Positions 8,055 to 16,751 of a stretch of DNA of 64,000 nucleotides are shown here, one piece after another (position 1 is the stretch's first letter; the number at the start of each line of letters is the position of its first letter). The stretch is from JBBDWR01 sp040902745 (GTDB lineage Bacteria > Actinomycetota > UBA4738 > HRBIN12): contig JBBDWR010000011.1 in the NCBI GenBank assembly GCA_040902745.1, forward strand, positions 61,870-125,869, written 5' to 3'. Under the pieces are notes generated by a model. That model saw only the letters and a program-made list of their open reading frames with translations. It made no database searches and was not told where the DNA came from. Made by a program: the position numbers and the translations under genes.

Positions 8055-8959
8055 AGCTGGGATTGCTCCTACCCTTGTTCACGGGCGATCCGGGCCGGGT
8101 GCGCGAGGCTGCCCAGCGTGCCGAGGAACTCGGGTTCGACGGCGGGTTCGGGTTCGACCATCTCTTTCCTCCATGGGCGGACGTGCAGCGCCCCTCGCTC
8201 GAGGTGTTCACCACTCTCGCCAACGTCGCCGCATCGACGTCGCGGCTCGCCCTCGGGACGTTGGTCGCTCGCGTGACGATCCGGCCGCCGGGGGTGCTCG
8301 CGAAACAGGCCGCCGCGCTCGATCAGCTCACCGATGGGCGGTTCGTGCTGGCCCTCGGAACCGGTGACGCCGAACGGGATCCCGAAGCTTCCACCTTTGG
8401 GTTCCCTTCTCCCACCGCCGCGGAACGCCGGACGCTCCTCGAGGAGACGGTGGGCGCGTGCCGAGCTCTGTTCGCGGGGGAGCAGTGGCCGGGCGGCGAA
8501 CAGGTGCCGGCGATCTCGGGACCCCTCGCTCCACCCCCGGCCGGCCCCACAGGTCCGCCGATCTGGATCGGGGGAACCTCACCCGCGGCGATCCGGATCG
8601 CAGCCAGGCTCGGTGACGCGTGGAACGGTTGGGGGCTGCACGCAGGCGGGTTCGGGGAGCGCGCGAAACGTCTCGCGAAGCAGACCGCCAGGTTCGGCCG
8701 TGTGGTCCCGCCGACATGGGCCGGACTCGCACTCGTGGGCAAGGACGAGGAGGAGCTTGCGCGGTTGCGCGCCAATCGGGACGAGCGAGGTGCGCCGGGA
8801 CAGGGCGTCTGGACCGGCACGACGGACGCGTTCGCCGACGAACTCCGCTCGATCCGCGACGCAGGTGCTTCGTGGGCGATCGTGATGGCCGCCGGTCCCG
8901 CCGACCGGGTCGACGTGATCGCTGAGGCAGCTCGTCGCGCCGGCGTTCTCGGGAGGTGA
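8051..8959 (+). CDS. LLM-class flavin/F420-dependent oxidoreductase
   Basis: 302 residues. Luciferase-like monooxygenase fold: start KLGLLLPLFTGDPGRVREAAQRAEELGFDG, then FDHLFPPW, LALGTLVARVTIRPPGVLAKQAAALD and the phosphate-binding PIWIGGTSPAAIRIAARLGDAWNGW. This is the F420-dependent group frequent in Actinomycetota; the substrate is unknown. Translation is coupled to glucokinase through the GTGA overlap, and the 5-formyl-THF cyclo-ligase gene starts 3 bp after its stop. A second family member is at 39510-40325. Confidence 0.85.
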   Translation: MKLGLLLPLFTGDPGRVREAAQRAEELGFDGGFGFDHLFPPWADVQRPSLEVFTTLANVAASTSRLALGTLVARVTIRPPGVLAKQAAALDQLTDGRFVLALGTGDAERDPEASTFGFPSPTAAERRTLLEETVGACRALFAGEQWPGGEQVPAISGPLAPPPAGPTGPPIWIGGTSPAAIRIAARLGDAWNGWGLHAGGFGERAKRLAKQTARFGRVVPPTWAGLALVGKDEEELARLRANRDERGAPGQGVWTGTTDAFADELRSIRDAGASWAIVMAAGPADRVDVIAEAARRAGVLGR

Positions 8960-8962
8960 GCG

Positions 8963-9568
8963 GTGGACGCGTTGTCATCGGGAGAGCTGAAGCGGCACAA
9001 GCGACGGATCCGGGAGGAGATCGTGCGACGGCGGGACGCCGTGCCGGCGCCCGATCGCGATGCGGCAGCCTTGCGGGTCACCGATCTCGTGGCGAGGATC
9101 CTGTCCGATCACAGCGCCCGCATCGTGATGGTGTTCTGGTCGTTCGGCTCTGAGCTCCCGACGGAAGGGTTGATCGAGCGGCTCGCGGATGAAGGTCGGA
9201 CGGTCTGCCTGCCGCGCCTCGCGAAGGGGCAGATGCGTGCCCGGACCTATCGTCCGGGCGATCCGGTGGTCGAGACGTCGTTCGGGGCCTACGAACCCGC
9301 GGATGGCGCGATCGTCGAGGCGGCAGACCTCGATGCCGTGCTCGTGCCGGCCGTCGCGTTCGATCGCCTGGGTTTCCGGGTCGGCTACGGGGGCGGATTC
9401 TACGACCGCTTCCTCCGGGGGGTTCGGCCCGACGCTCTTCGCATCGGAATCGGGCTCGCGGCCCAGCGCGTCGAACAGGTCCCCCGAGGGCACTTCGACC
9501 TGCCCGTTGACCTCGTCGTTACCGAATACGGGGTCGACGATGTCGGTGGGCGGCGCTCTTCGACTTGA
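8963..9568 (+). CDS. 5-formyltetrahydrofolate cyclo-ligase
   Basis: 201 residues, GTG start. The N-terminal helix with KRHKRRIREEIVRRRDA, the FWSFGSELPTEGLIERL segment and the ATP-binding LVPAVAFDRLGFRVGYGGGFYDRFL motif are diagnostic. It converts 5-formyl-THF to 5,10-methenyl-THF with ATP, returning a storage/inhibitory folate to the one-carbon pool. It is the last gene of the glk-LLM unit and directly precedes the GcvT-like/formate island, which fits a shared one-carbon theme. Confidence 0.92.
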   Translation: MDALSSGELKRHKRRIREEIVRRRDAVPAPDRDAAALRVTDLVARILSDHSARIVMVFWSFGSELPTEGLIERLADEGRTVCLPRLAKGQMRARTYRPGDPVVETSFGAYEPADGAIVEAADLDAVLVPAVAFDRLGFRVGYGGGFYDRFLRGVRPDALRIGIGLAAQRVEQVPRGHFDLPVDLVVTEYGVDDVGGRRSST

Positions 9569-9594
9569 ACCGCCAGTCAAATCCCTGGTAGAAC
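9565..9594 (+). promoter_or_regulatory. candidate promoter upstream of the GcvT-like pair
   Basis: TTGAAC at 9565-9570 and TAGAAC at 9589-9594 are separated by 18 bp. The predicted start leaves a ~45-base leader, with GAGGAGG about 10 bases before the ATG at 9645. Confidence 0.4.
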
Positions 9595-9644
9595 CCGTGT
9601 GCATCACGTCCCCACCCACCGCTGCACGAGGAGGCCGATCCGCG

Positions 9645-10745
9645 ATGGTCGACGAGCACGAGTCCCCCTTCTACGCGATCCAAGAGTCCTTGGGCGCCAC
9701 CTTCGTTCCGGAGGGTGGTTGGTTCTGGACGGATACCTTCGGCGACACCGACGCCGAGTACAAGGCGCCGCGTGAAGGTGTCGGCATGTGGGATCTGGCT
9801 CCCTTGAACAAGTGGGAGTTCACCGGGAAGGATGCGACGGCCGCGATCCAGCGCATGAACTCCAACGACATCGTGGGGATGCGCCCGGGCAGGGTTCGCT
9901 ACGGCGCGTTCCTCGATGCCGATGGCCGCATGATCGATGACGGAACCGTGTACAAGTTCAACGACGAGCGCTATTGGGTGATGACCAACGGGATGGAACG
10001 GCGCGAGTACTTCGCCGAGAACACCCAGGGTCTGGACGTGAACATCGAGTACCGCTCGTTCGAGCTGCCGAACCTCCAGGTCCAGGGACCGCGTTCCCGG
10101 GACCTGTTGGGTTCGCTCACCGACGTCGACCTCGCAGCACTGAAATACTTCTCGTTCCTCCCCGAGCAGGTGGCGGTCGGCGGCGTTCCGGTGACGCTCT
10201 CGCGCACGGGGTTCTCCGGCGAGCTCGGGTTCGAGCTGTTCGTCGCTGCGGAGAACGCCGATGCCCTGTGGAAGGCTGTGCACGGTGCCGGAGCGCAGCC
10301 CTACGGCGTCGGCGTGATCGAGCCGATCCGCATCGAAACAGGCATGATCGTGACGGACTACGACTACGAACCGAACGCGCGAACGCCTTTCGACTTCAGC
10401 ATGGACCGGCTCGTCGCGACCGACGTCGCAGGCGCCGAGTTCAACGGCAAGGCGAAACTCACGGAGATCGCGAAGAACCCGCCGAACCGGTTCAAGACGG
10501 TGAAGTGGGACGGCGACGTCACTCCAGAGTACGGCTCGGCGATCACCAAGGACGGCGAAGAGGTCGGGGTCTGCACGAGCCCCTGTCAGAGCCCGAAGTT
10601 CGGCGGCATCGGGCTGGCGATCCTTCGATCGGATGTCGCGATCGACGGCGAGAAGATCGAGGTCGCACACGAGGACGGAACGCTTCCCGCGACGATCGAT
10701 GTGCTCGCGATCTACGACCCCGACAAGCGCAAGCCTCGAAGCTGA
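9645..10745 (+). CDS. GcvT-like (aminomethyltransferase-family) folate-dependent protein 1
   Basis: 366 residues. GcvT fold: GVGMWDLAPLNKWEFTGKDA, NSNDIVGMRPGRVRYGAFL, then RMIDDGTVY, whose acidic pair corresponds to the folate-catalysis region of GcvT, and SRTGFSGELGFELF. The family covers glycine cleavage T protein, DmdA-type and other THF-dependent demethylases. No gcvP or gcvH is present, so a stand-alone demethylase that loads methyl or methylene groups onto THF is more likely (inference); the substrate is unknown. The frame is open further upstream, but ATG 9645 has GAGGAGG and conserved sequence begins after it. Both paralogs end in the same IYDPxKRKPR tail. Confidence 0.82.
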   Translation: MVDEHESPFYAIQESLGATFVPEGGWFWTDTFGDTDAEYKAPREGVGMWDLAPLNKWEFTGKDATAAIQRMNSNDIVGMRPGRVRYGAFLDADGRMIDDGTVYKFNDERYWVMTNGMERREYFAENTQGLDVNIEYRSFELPNLQVQGPRSRDLLGSLTDVDLAALKYFSFLPEQVAVGGVPVTLSRTGFSGELGFELFVAAENADALWKAVHGAGAQPYGVGVIEPIRIETGMIVTDYDYEPNARTPFDFSMDRLVATDVAGAEFNGKAKLTEIAKNPPNRFKTVKWDGDVTPEYGSAITKDGEEVGVCTSPCQSPKFGGIGLAILRSDVAIDGEKIEVAHEDGTLPATIDVLAIYDPDKRKPRS

Positions 10746-10784
10746 GCGCGTTCGTATCGGCGAGACGAACGAAGGGAAACCCAG

Positions 10785-11888
10785 ATGGCTGATCCGGTGA
10801 AGTCCCCGCTCTACGACGTGCAGGCCCAAGCCGGGGCGGAGTTCGAGGATTTCGACGGCTTTTTGTGGACGGCACACCTCGGCGACGTGATGGGGGAGTA
10901 CGAGACTGTTCGCACGGGTGCCGGTCTGTGGGATGTGTATCCGCTGGTGAAATGGGACTTCTCCGGCACCGACGCGCTTCGGGCGGCACAGCGCGTGTTC
11001 ACCAATGACGTGGTGCACTTGCAGACGGGCCAAGTCCGCTACGGCGCTTTCGTCGACGACACGGGCAACATGGTGGACGACGGCACGATCTACAAGCTCA
11101 CCGACGATCACTGCTGGGTCATGACTAACCTTCCCGGCTACGACGCATACTTCGCCGGCGCGATGCAGGGGTTGGACGTGAAGATCGAGGATCGCACCTA
11201 CGACATGCCGTTGATCTCGCTGCAGGGCCCCGACTCGCGGGCCGTGTTGTCGAAGGTGACCGACGCAGATCTGTCCGAGCTCCGGTACTTCCGGTTCTGG
11301 CCCGAGCGCGTTCAAGTCGCCGGTATCCCCGCGTGGGTGCTTCGCACCGGATTCTCAGGCGAGGTCGGCTACGAGTTGATCCCCGATCGCGACCGCGCGG
11401 TCGAGCTGTGGAACGCGCTCCAAGCGGCCGGGGCGCGGCCGTTCGGTACCCACGCGATCGAGATCGCGCGCATCGAGGCGGGCCTGATCGTCGCAGGGGT
11501 CGAGTACGAGCCCGGAGTGCGCTCGCCCTATGACCTCTCGCTCGACCGGATGGTCGCGATCGACGATCCGGCGTGCGATTTCCTGGGCAAGGACCGACTC
11601 ACGCAGATCGCCGCCGACCCACCCAACCGTTTCAAGACGCTGCGCATCAAGGGCACCGCCGTGCCAGGGTACGGAACCGCGGTGATGCTGGGCGGCGAGG
11701 AGGAAGTCGGCACACTCACGAGCGCGATCGACAGCCCTCCGTTCGGCGTGATCGGACTCGCGGTACTCCGGAGCGATCAGTCCGTCGACGGCACTCAGCT
11801 CCAGGTTGCTGTGGAGGGCGGCGCGGCCGAGGCAACGGTGGCGCCCTTGTCGATCTACGATCCGCAGAAGCGCAAGCCCCGCGGCTGA
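10785..11888 (+). CDS. GcvT-like (aminomethyltransferase-family) folate-dependent protein 2
   Basis: 367 residues, a clear paralog of the preceding protein over its full length (GLWDVYPLVKWDFSGTDA, TGQVRYGAFVDDTGNMVDDGTIY, LRTGFSGEVGYEL, tail IYDPQKRKPRG). The two start 39 bp apart in tandem, GAAGGGAA precedes this ATG, and they are probably one transcript. Two diverged copies suggest either two substrates or a hetero-oligomer. The conserved aspartates of the folate-chemistry region are kept in both. It converges on the formate-THF ligase gene. Confidence 0.82.
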   Translation: MADPVKSPLYDVQAQAGAEFEDFDGFLWTAHLGDVMGEYETVRTGAGLWDVYPLVKWDFSGTDALRAAQRVFTNDVVHLQTGQVRYGAFVDDTGNMVDDGTIYKLTDDHCWVMTNLPGYDAYFAGAMQGLDVKIEDRTYDMPLISLQGPDSRAVLSKVTDADLSELRYFRFWPERVQVAGIPAWVLRTGFSGEVGYELIPDRDRAVELWNALQAAGARPFGTHAIEIARIEAGLIVAGVEYEPGVRSPYDLSLDRMVAIDDPACDFLGKDRLTQIAADPPNRFKTLRIKGTAVPGYGTAVMLGGEEEVGTLTSAIDSPPFGVIGLAVLRSDQSVDGTQLQVAVEGGAAEATVAPLSIYDPQKRKPRG

Positions 11889-11939
11889 TCCGAGCGGCGG
11901 TCGTCAGGATCAGGTCGCCCGGATCCGGTGAGCGGAGCC

Positions 11940-13610
11940 TCAGAACAAGCCAACCGTGCGGCCGTCGGTGTCGATGTCGACCTTCTGGAACGCGGGGGTT
12001 CTGCCGAGCCCCGGCATCCGCTGCATGTCGCCGCAGAGCACCACCACGAATCCCGCACCGGCACTGGGAACCACGGATCGCACCGGGAGCCAAAAGCCCC
12101 GTGGGCGGTTGAGCAGGGTCGGGTCATGCGAGAGGGACAGGTGGGTTTTGGCCATACAGACGGGGAAGGTCCCGAATCCGAGAGCGTCCATCCGCACGAT
12201 GTCCTTGCGGGCCTGGGGAAGGAGATCCACGCCCTGTGCTCCGTAGAGCTGGGTTGCGATCGCCTCGATCTGCTCGGTGATCGGCGTTCCGTTCGGCGTG
12301 AGGTGCGAGAAGGTGTTCGGCTGTTCGCACGCCTCGACGACCGCGTTCGCGAGGGTCACCGCACCGTCTCCGCCGTCGGCGAATCCCTCGTTGACGACGA
12401 CGGTCTGTGCTCCGGCGGCGGTTGCGAGCCGTTCGATCAGTTCGATCTCCGCGGGCGTGTCGGTCGGGAACCGGTTGATCGACACCACGCACGGGAGTCC
12501 ATAGCGCTTCACGATCTCGATGTGGGCGGTCAGGTTGTCCATGCCGTCGCGCAGCGCGTTCAGATCCTCCGTGCCGAGGTCTTCGAAGCGCTTGCCACCG
12601 TGAGACTTCGTGGCGCGCACCGTCGTCACCAGCACCGCGGCGCTCGGCGCGAATCCGCCGACTCGGCACACGATGTCGCAGAACTTCTGGAACCCGAGAT
12701 CTGATGCGAAGCCCGCCTCCGTGACCACGTAGTCCGCGAGCTTGAGGGCGATGCGATCCTCGATGATGGAGTTGTTCGCGTGGGCGATGTTGCCGAACGG
12801 GCCGGCGTGTAGCAGCACGGGCTGGTGTTCAAGCGTCTGCACGAGGTTGGGCTTTATCGCGTCCTTCATGACCACGGTCATCGCCCCGGCGGCCTGAAGA
12901 TCCTCCGCGGTGACCGGCTTGCCGTCGCGCGTCTCGGCGACCACGATCCTGCCGAGTCGGTCCCGCAGATCCCGCAGATCGTTCGCGAGGGCGAGGATCG
13001 CCATGATCTCCGATGCCGCAGTGATCACGAAGGAGTTTTCGCGGGGAACCCCGTGCGTCTTGCCCCCGAGACCGACGACCGTGTTACGCAGCTCGCGGTC
13101 GTTCATGTCCATCGCGCGCGGCCAAGTGATCGTTGCCGGATCGATGTCGAGCAGGTTGCCGTGGTACAGCGACGCGTCGAGGGCCGCGGCAAGGAGATTG
13201 TGTGCGGCCGTGACCGCGTGGAAGTCCCCGTTGAAGTGGAGATTGATCTCCTCCATCGGGACCACCTGTGCGAATCCACCGCCGGTGCCACCGCCTTTGA
13301 TTCCGAAGACGGGGCCCATGCTCGGCTCGCGCAGGCAGAGCATCACGTCCTTGCCGATCTTCCCGAGGCCCTGAGTGAGCGATACGGACGTGGTCGTCTT
13401 GCCTTCTCCGGCCTTCGTAGGGGTGATCGCCGTCGTGATGACGAGTTTGCCGTCGGGGCGGTCGGCCAGGCGTTCGAGCGCGGAGAGTTGGATCTTGGCC
13501 CTGGAGGCGCCGTAGGGCTCGACCTCGTCGGGGAGCAGTCCCGCTTCCCGGGCAACGTCGGTGATGGGGCGAAGCTCCGCCTCCTGCGCGATCTCCAGTC
13601 CGCTCTTCAT
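11940..13610 (-). CDS. fhs: formate--tetrahydrofolate ligase
   Basis: 556 residues, the normal length. Characteristic motifs: KLVITTAITPTKAGEGKTTTS (P-loop), LREPSMGPVFGIKGGG and NLHFNGDFHAVTAAHNLLAA. It makes 10-formyl-THF from formate, ATP and THF, or runs in reverse releasing formate with ATP gain. ATG 13610 was chosen because the upstream in-frame extension is unlike the family. It is transcribed divergently from fdhD, across a ~200 bp intergenic region that is a natural control point for formate handling. Pairing of fhs with formate dehydrogenase links the folate pool to CO2. Confidence 0.97.
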   Translation of the reverse strand: MKSGLEIAQEAELRPITDVAREAGLLPDEVEPYGASRAKIQLSALERLADRPDGKLVITTAITPTKAGEGKTTTSVSLTQGLGKIGKDVMLCLREPSMGPVFGIKGGGTGGGFAQVVPMEEINLHFNGDFHAVTAAHNLLAAALDASLYHGNLLDIDPATITWPRAMDMNDRELRNTVVGLGGKTHGVPRENSFVITAASEIMAILALANDLRDLRDRLGRIVVAETRDGKPVTAEDLQAAGAMTVVMKDAIKPNLVQTLEHQPVLLHAGPFGNIAHANNSIIEDRIALKLADYVVTEAGFASDLGFQKFCDIVCRVGGFAPSAAVLVTTVRATKSHGGKRFEDLGTEDLNALRDGMDNLTAHIEIVKRYGLPCVVSINRFPTDTPAEIELIERLATAAGAQTVVVNEGFADGGDGAVTLANAVVEACEQPNTFSHLTPNGTPITEQIEAIATQLYGAQGVDLLPQARKDIVRMDALGFGTFPVCMAKTHLSLSHDPTLLNRPRGFWLPVRSVVPSAGAGFVVVLCGDMQRMPGLGRTPAFQKVDIDTDGRTVGLF

Positions 13611-13774
13611 GCTTGGCGGTCCCCTTCGTCTGAATGGCCGTTCAACTGGTTCGGACGATACAACCCTGGCGGAATGGCTCCAAACGTGACACCCGTGAGA
13701 ACGACCGTGGGTCAGGCCGCCGCGCAGGCAGGGGCGGGCGCGGCCTGCGGCCGGGGTAGACCCCGAGCGGCGTA

Positions 13775-13803
13775 TGGACCCTCGCGGTTGCCGCACCTAC
13801 CCT
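13775..13803 (+). promoter_or_regulatory. promoter for fdhD (leaderless start)
   Basis: TGGACC at 13775-13780 and TACCCT at 13798-13803, spaced 17 bp, end six bases before the ATG at 13810. GGAGAG occupies those six bases, so both leaderless and weak SD initiation are possible. Confidence 0.45.
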
Positions 13804-13809
13804 GGAGAG

Positions 13810-14655
13810 ATGGCCGCCACCGAACCGCTGCGCAGGAACGTTGCACGCACCAAGATCGTCGCCGTCAACGCAGGCGTGCGGTCGGAGCGGCCCGACACGC
13901 TCGCGGCCGAAGAGCCGATGGAGATCCGCGCGGGCGGTCCCGGCCAGGACACCGGTTCGGTTGCCGTCACGATGCGCACGCCCGGTGGCGATTTCGAACT
14001 CGCCGTCGGGTTCCTGTTCACCGAGGGCCTGATCCGCGGGCGCGACGAGATCGATCGGGTCGCATATTGCGACGACGTCGGACCGGACGAACAGCGCTAC
14101 AACATCGTGACCGTTCGGCTCGCCCATGCCTTCGACACCGAGTCGGTCCGCAGGAACTTCTACGCCTCGTCGAGTTGCGGTGTCTGTGGCAAGGCATCGA
14201 TCGACGACATCCAGGTGCGCTGCGCTCCGGTCGCACCGGGACCGCAGGTCGAGGGCTCGATCATCGCCGGACTCCCCGATGCGCTCCGCCGGGCACAGCC
14301 GGTGTTCGACAAGACCGGTGGCTTGCATGCTGCGGGGTTGTTCGGCGTCGACGGCGGCCTGATCAGTCTGCGCGAGGATGTCGGGCGGCACAACGCGGTC
14401 GACAAGGTCATCGGTGAGCAGCTGCTGGCCGGCACGGTACCGCTGGCCGAGCGCATCCTTCAGGTTTCGGGTCGAGTCAGCTTCGAGATCGTGCAGAAGG
14501 CCGCGGTTGCCGGGATCCCGGTGATCTCGGCGGTGAGTGCGCCGTCGAGCCTGGCGGTCGAGGCCGCCGAGGGCTTCGGCATGACCGTCGTTGGCTTCGT
14601 GCGCGACGATCGGTTCAATGTCTACTCTCACCCCGAACGCATCGGGACCACCTGA
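13810..14655 (+). CDS. fdhD: formate dehydrogenase accessory sulfurtransferase FdhD
   Basis: 281 residues. FdhD hallmark CGVCG follows YASSS in the middle of the protein; EEPMEIR, AVGFLFTEGLI and VGRHNAVDKVIGE are also typical. FdhD passes sulfur from a cysteine desulfurase to the Mo-bis-MGD cofactor, which formate dehydrogenases need for activity. ATG 13810 was chosen over 13774 because a -10 hexamer sits just upstream of it. The gene lies directly before fdhA. The cysteine-desulfurase-like protein at 36-37 kb belongs to another subfamily, and there is no evidence that it is the sulfur donor. Confidence 0.95.
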   Translation: MAATEPLRRNVARTKIVAVNAGVRSERPDTLAAEEPMEIRAGGPGQDTGSVAVTMRTPGGDFELAVGFLFTEGLIRGRDEIDRVAYCDDVGPDEQRYNIVTVRLAHAFDTESVRRNFYASSSCGVCGKASIDDIQVRCAPVAPGPQVEGSIIAGLPDALRRAQPVFDKTGGLHAAGLFGVDGGLISLREDVGRHNAVDKVIGEQLLAGTVPLAERILQVSGRVSFEIVQKAAVAGIPVISAVSAPSSLAVEAAEGFGMTVVGFVRDDRFNVYSHPERIGTT

Positions 14656-14745
14656 GGTCTCTGGGCGGTCATACGGTCGACCCCCGCCCGGCGGGGTGCG
14701 ACCAAGGGTCATGGCCGAGGTCCGGATCCCATTTGAACGGGGGTT

Positions 14746-14776
14746 TAGAATCGTGGAGCAACCGGCCGATGCCGGT
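14746..14776 (+). promoter_or_regulatory. -10 element and small hairpin upstream of fdhA
   Basis: TAGAAT at 14746-14751 is a good -10 match. It is followed at 14761-14776 by a perfect 6-bp hairpin (ACCGGC, loop CGAT, GCCGGT) in what would be the fdhA leader. GAAAGGAG then precedes the ATG at 14801. The role of the hairpin is unknown. Confidence 0.35.
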
Positions 14777-14800
14777 TGGACATCTCGGAAAGGAGCGCCG

Positions 14801-16732
14801 ATGCCGAACGGGCTCGCGCGACTCACGGAGCCGATGGTTCGCGAGAACGGCGAGCTGCGCGTCGTCCCCTGGGAGGTGGCCCTGGACCGGGCCGCCGAGG
14901 GGCTGCGCGCGGCGACCGATGCGAACGGCGGGGACGGAGTCGGCCTGTTCAGCTGCTCGAAGGCCACCAACGAGATGAACTTCGTTGCTCAGAAGTTCAT
15001 CCGCCAGGCCCTTCGCAGCAACAACATCGATAGCTGTAACCGCACCTGACACGCACCTTCGGTCGTCGGTCTGGCGACCGTGTTCGGGGCAGGTGGTGGC
15101 ACAAGTTCATACGAGGAGGTCGAACACACGGACCTCGTGATCCTCTGGGGATCGAATGCGCGAGAGACGCACCCGATCTTCTTCCATCACGTCCTCGCCG
15201 GGATCCACAACGGTGCGCGGCTGTTCGCCGTGGATCCTCGGCGCACCTCCTCGGCCGAATGGGCCGATCTCTGGCTGGGGATCGACGTCGGTACCGACGT
15301 CGCGTTGTCGAACACGATGGCGAGGGAGATCATCGCGAGCGACTTGCACGACAAGACGTTCATCTCGCGGGCGACCAGCGGGTTCGCCGCGTACGAGAAG
15401 AGCGTCGAGGACTGGACGCTCGACCGAGGGGCGGCCGTTACCGGCGTCCCGGCGGAGGTGATCCGGGAGGCCGCCCACGCGTACGCACGCGCGGACCGCG
15501 CGATGATCTGCTGGACGCTCGGGATCACCGAGCACCACAACGCGGTCGACAACGTGCTCGCGTTGATCAACCTCGGCCTGCTGACCGGTCACGTCGGCAC
15601 CTACGGCAGCGGACTCAATCCGCTTCGCGGACAGAACAACGTTCAGGGCGGTGGAGACATGGGCGCGATCCCGAACAAGCTCCCCGGGTTCCAGGACCTC
15701 GAGCGAGATCCGGCCGCGCGCGAGCGGTTCGAGCGCGCGTGGGGGGTTCCGATCGCTCCGAAGTATGGCTGGCACCTGACGCAGATGTTCGAGGCGATGG
15801 AGCGTGGCGAACTGACGGCTGTTTACGTGATCGGGGAGAATCCCGCGAGTTCAGAGGCCGACATGCATCGGGCCCGCAAGCTGCTGTCCAACCTCGACAC
15901 CCTGATCGTGCAAGACATCTTCATGACGAAGACGGCGGAGATGGCTGATGTGGTGCTGCCCGCCTCAGCCTCGTGGGCCGAGACCGAGGGGACGGTGACC
16001 AACTCAGAGCGCCGGGTGCAGCGTGTTCGCAAGGCGCTCGACCCTCCCGGGAACGCACGCGACGACGTCTGGATCATCAACCAGCTCGCGAACCGGCTCG
16101 GACTGAGCTGGGGTGAGGTGACGCCGCATGCCGCGTGGGACGAACTCCGCACCCTGAGCCCGATGCACGGCGGGATGAGCTGGAAGCGGCTCGAGGAGGA
16201 GGGCGGGCTCCAGTGGCCCTGCCCGGACGAAGAGCATCCCGGGACCCTCTTCCTGCACGAACGGCTCTGGGAGGAGGATCCCGCTGCGCGAGGCGAGCCC
16301 GCACCGTTCAGCATCACGATCGACTCCGCGCCCGTCGACGAGCTGACAGATGAGTATCCGCTGCGGCTGACGACGGGACGGCGCCTGACCGACTACAACA
16401 CGGGCGTGCAGACGGGTGGATTCTCCTCACCCCTGCGTCGGCAGGAGTCCGTCGACATCTCGCCCGAGGATGCGCGAGACCTCGGTGTGGCCGAGGGGGA
16501 GATCGTTCGCGTGACCTCTCGGCGGGGGACGGTCGACGCGCCGATCCGGATCGACACGGTCCTGCGGCCGGGGCTGATCTTCATGACGTTCCACTTCCCC
16601 GAAGAGGTGGAGACGAACAAGCTCACCATCGACGCCACCGATCCCAAGTCCGGAACCGCCGAGTTCAAGGCGGCGGCGGTGCGGATCGACAAGTTGCCGG
16701 ACGTGGTTGCCGCCGGCGGGGGCGGATCGTAG
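14801..16732 (+). CDS. fdhA: formate dehydrogenase alpha subunit, selenocysteine-containing
   Basis: 643 residues when the TGA at 15047-15049 is read as selenocysteine (residue 83). The frame continues unbroken through it: DSCNRT-Sec-HAPSVVGLATVFGAGG, exactly where the Mo-ligating Cys/Sec of formate dehydrogenases lies. Downstream are WGSNARETHPIFFHH, GITEHHNAVDN, GLNPLRGQNNVQGGGDMGA and the C-terminal MopB_CT region (LTTGRRLTDYNTGVQTGG). The usual N-terminal Fe4S4 module is absent and found instead in the 18690-19736 protein. ATG 14801 has GAAAGGAG and matches the LTxPMVR start expected after that module. It catalyses formate oxidation to CO2; cytoplasmic, no signal peptide. Confidence 0.95.
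15061..15079 (+). promoter_or_regulatory. bacterial SECIS element in fdhA
   Basis: A 7-bp stem (15061-15067 with 15073-15079, one T-G wobble) closes a five-base loop GGTCT at 15068-15072. The stem begins 11 bases and the loop 18 bases after the TGA at 15047-15049. The E. coli fdhF SECIS presents the same GGUCU in its apical loop to SelB. Position, stem and loop all fit a functional selenocysteine insertion signal. Confidence 0.85.
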
Positions 16733-16751
16733 TGCCCGAGCGGCAGGGGGC

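Noticed and set aside
9189..9644. N-terminal extension of the first GcvT-like protein
   Set aside because: It overlaps the cyclo-ligase gene in another frame and is Arg/Ser-rich shadow sequence; ATG 9645 has its own ribosome binding site.
9645..11888. Specific naming of the GcvT-like pair as DMSP demethylase (DmdA)
   Set aside because: Fold and length fit, but substrate residues cannot be judged by eye, and several demethylase families share the fold.
15047..15049. TGA as a true stop splitting fdhA into two genes or a pseudogene
   Set aside because: The frame continues with perfect family conservation, the codon is at the Sec position, and a SECIS-like hairpin follows.
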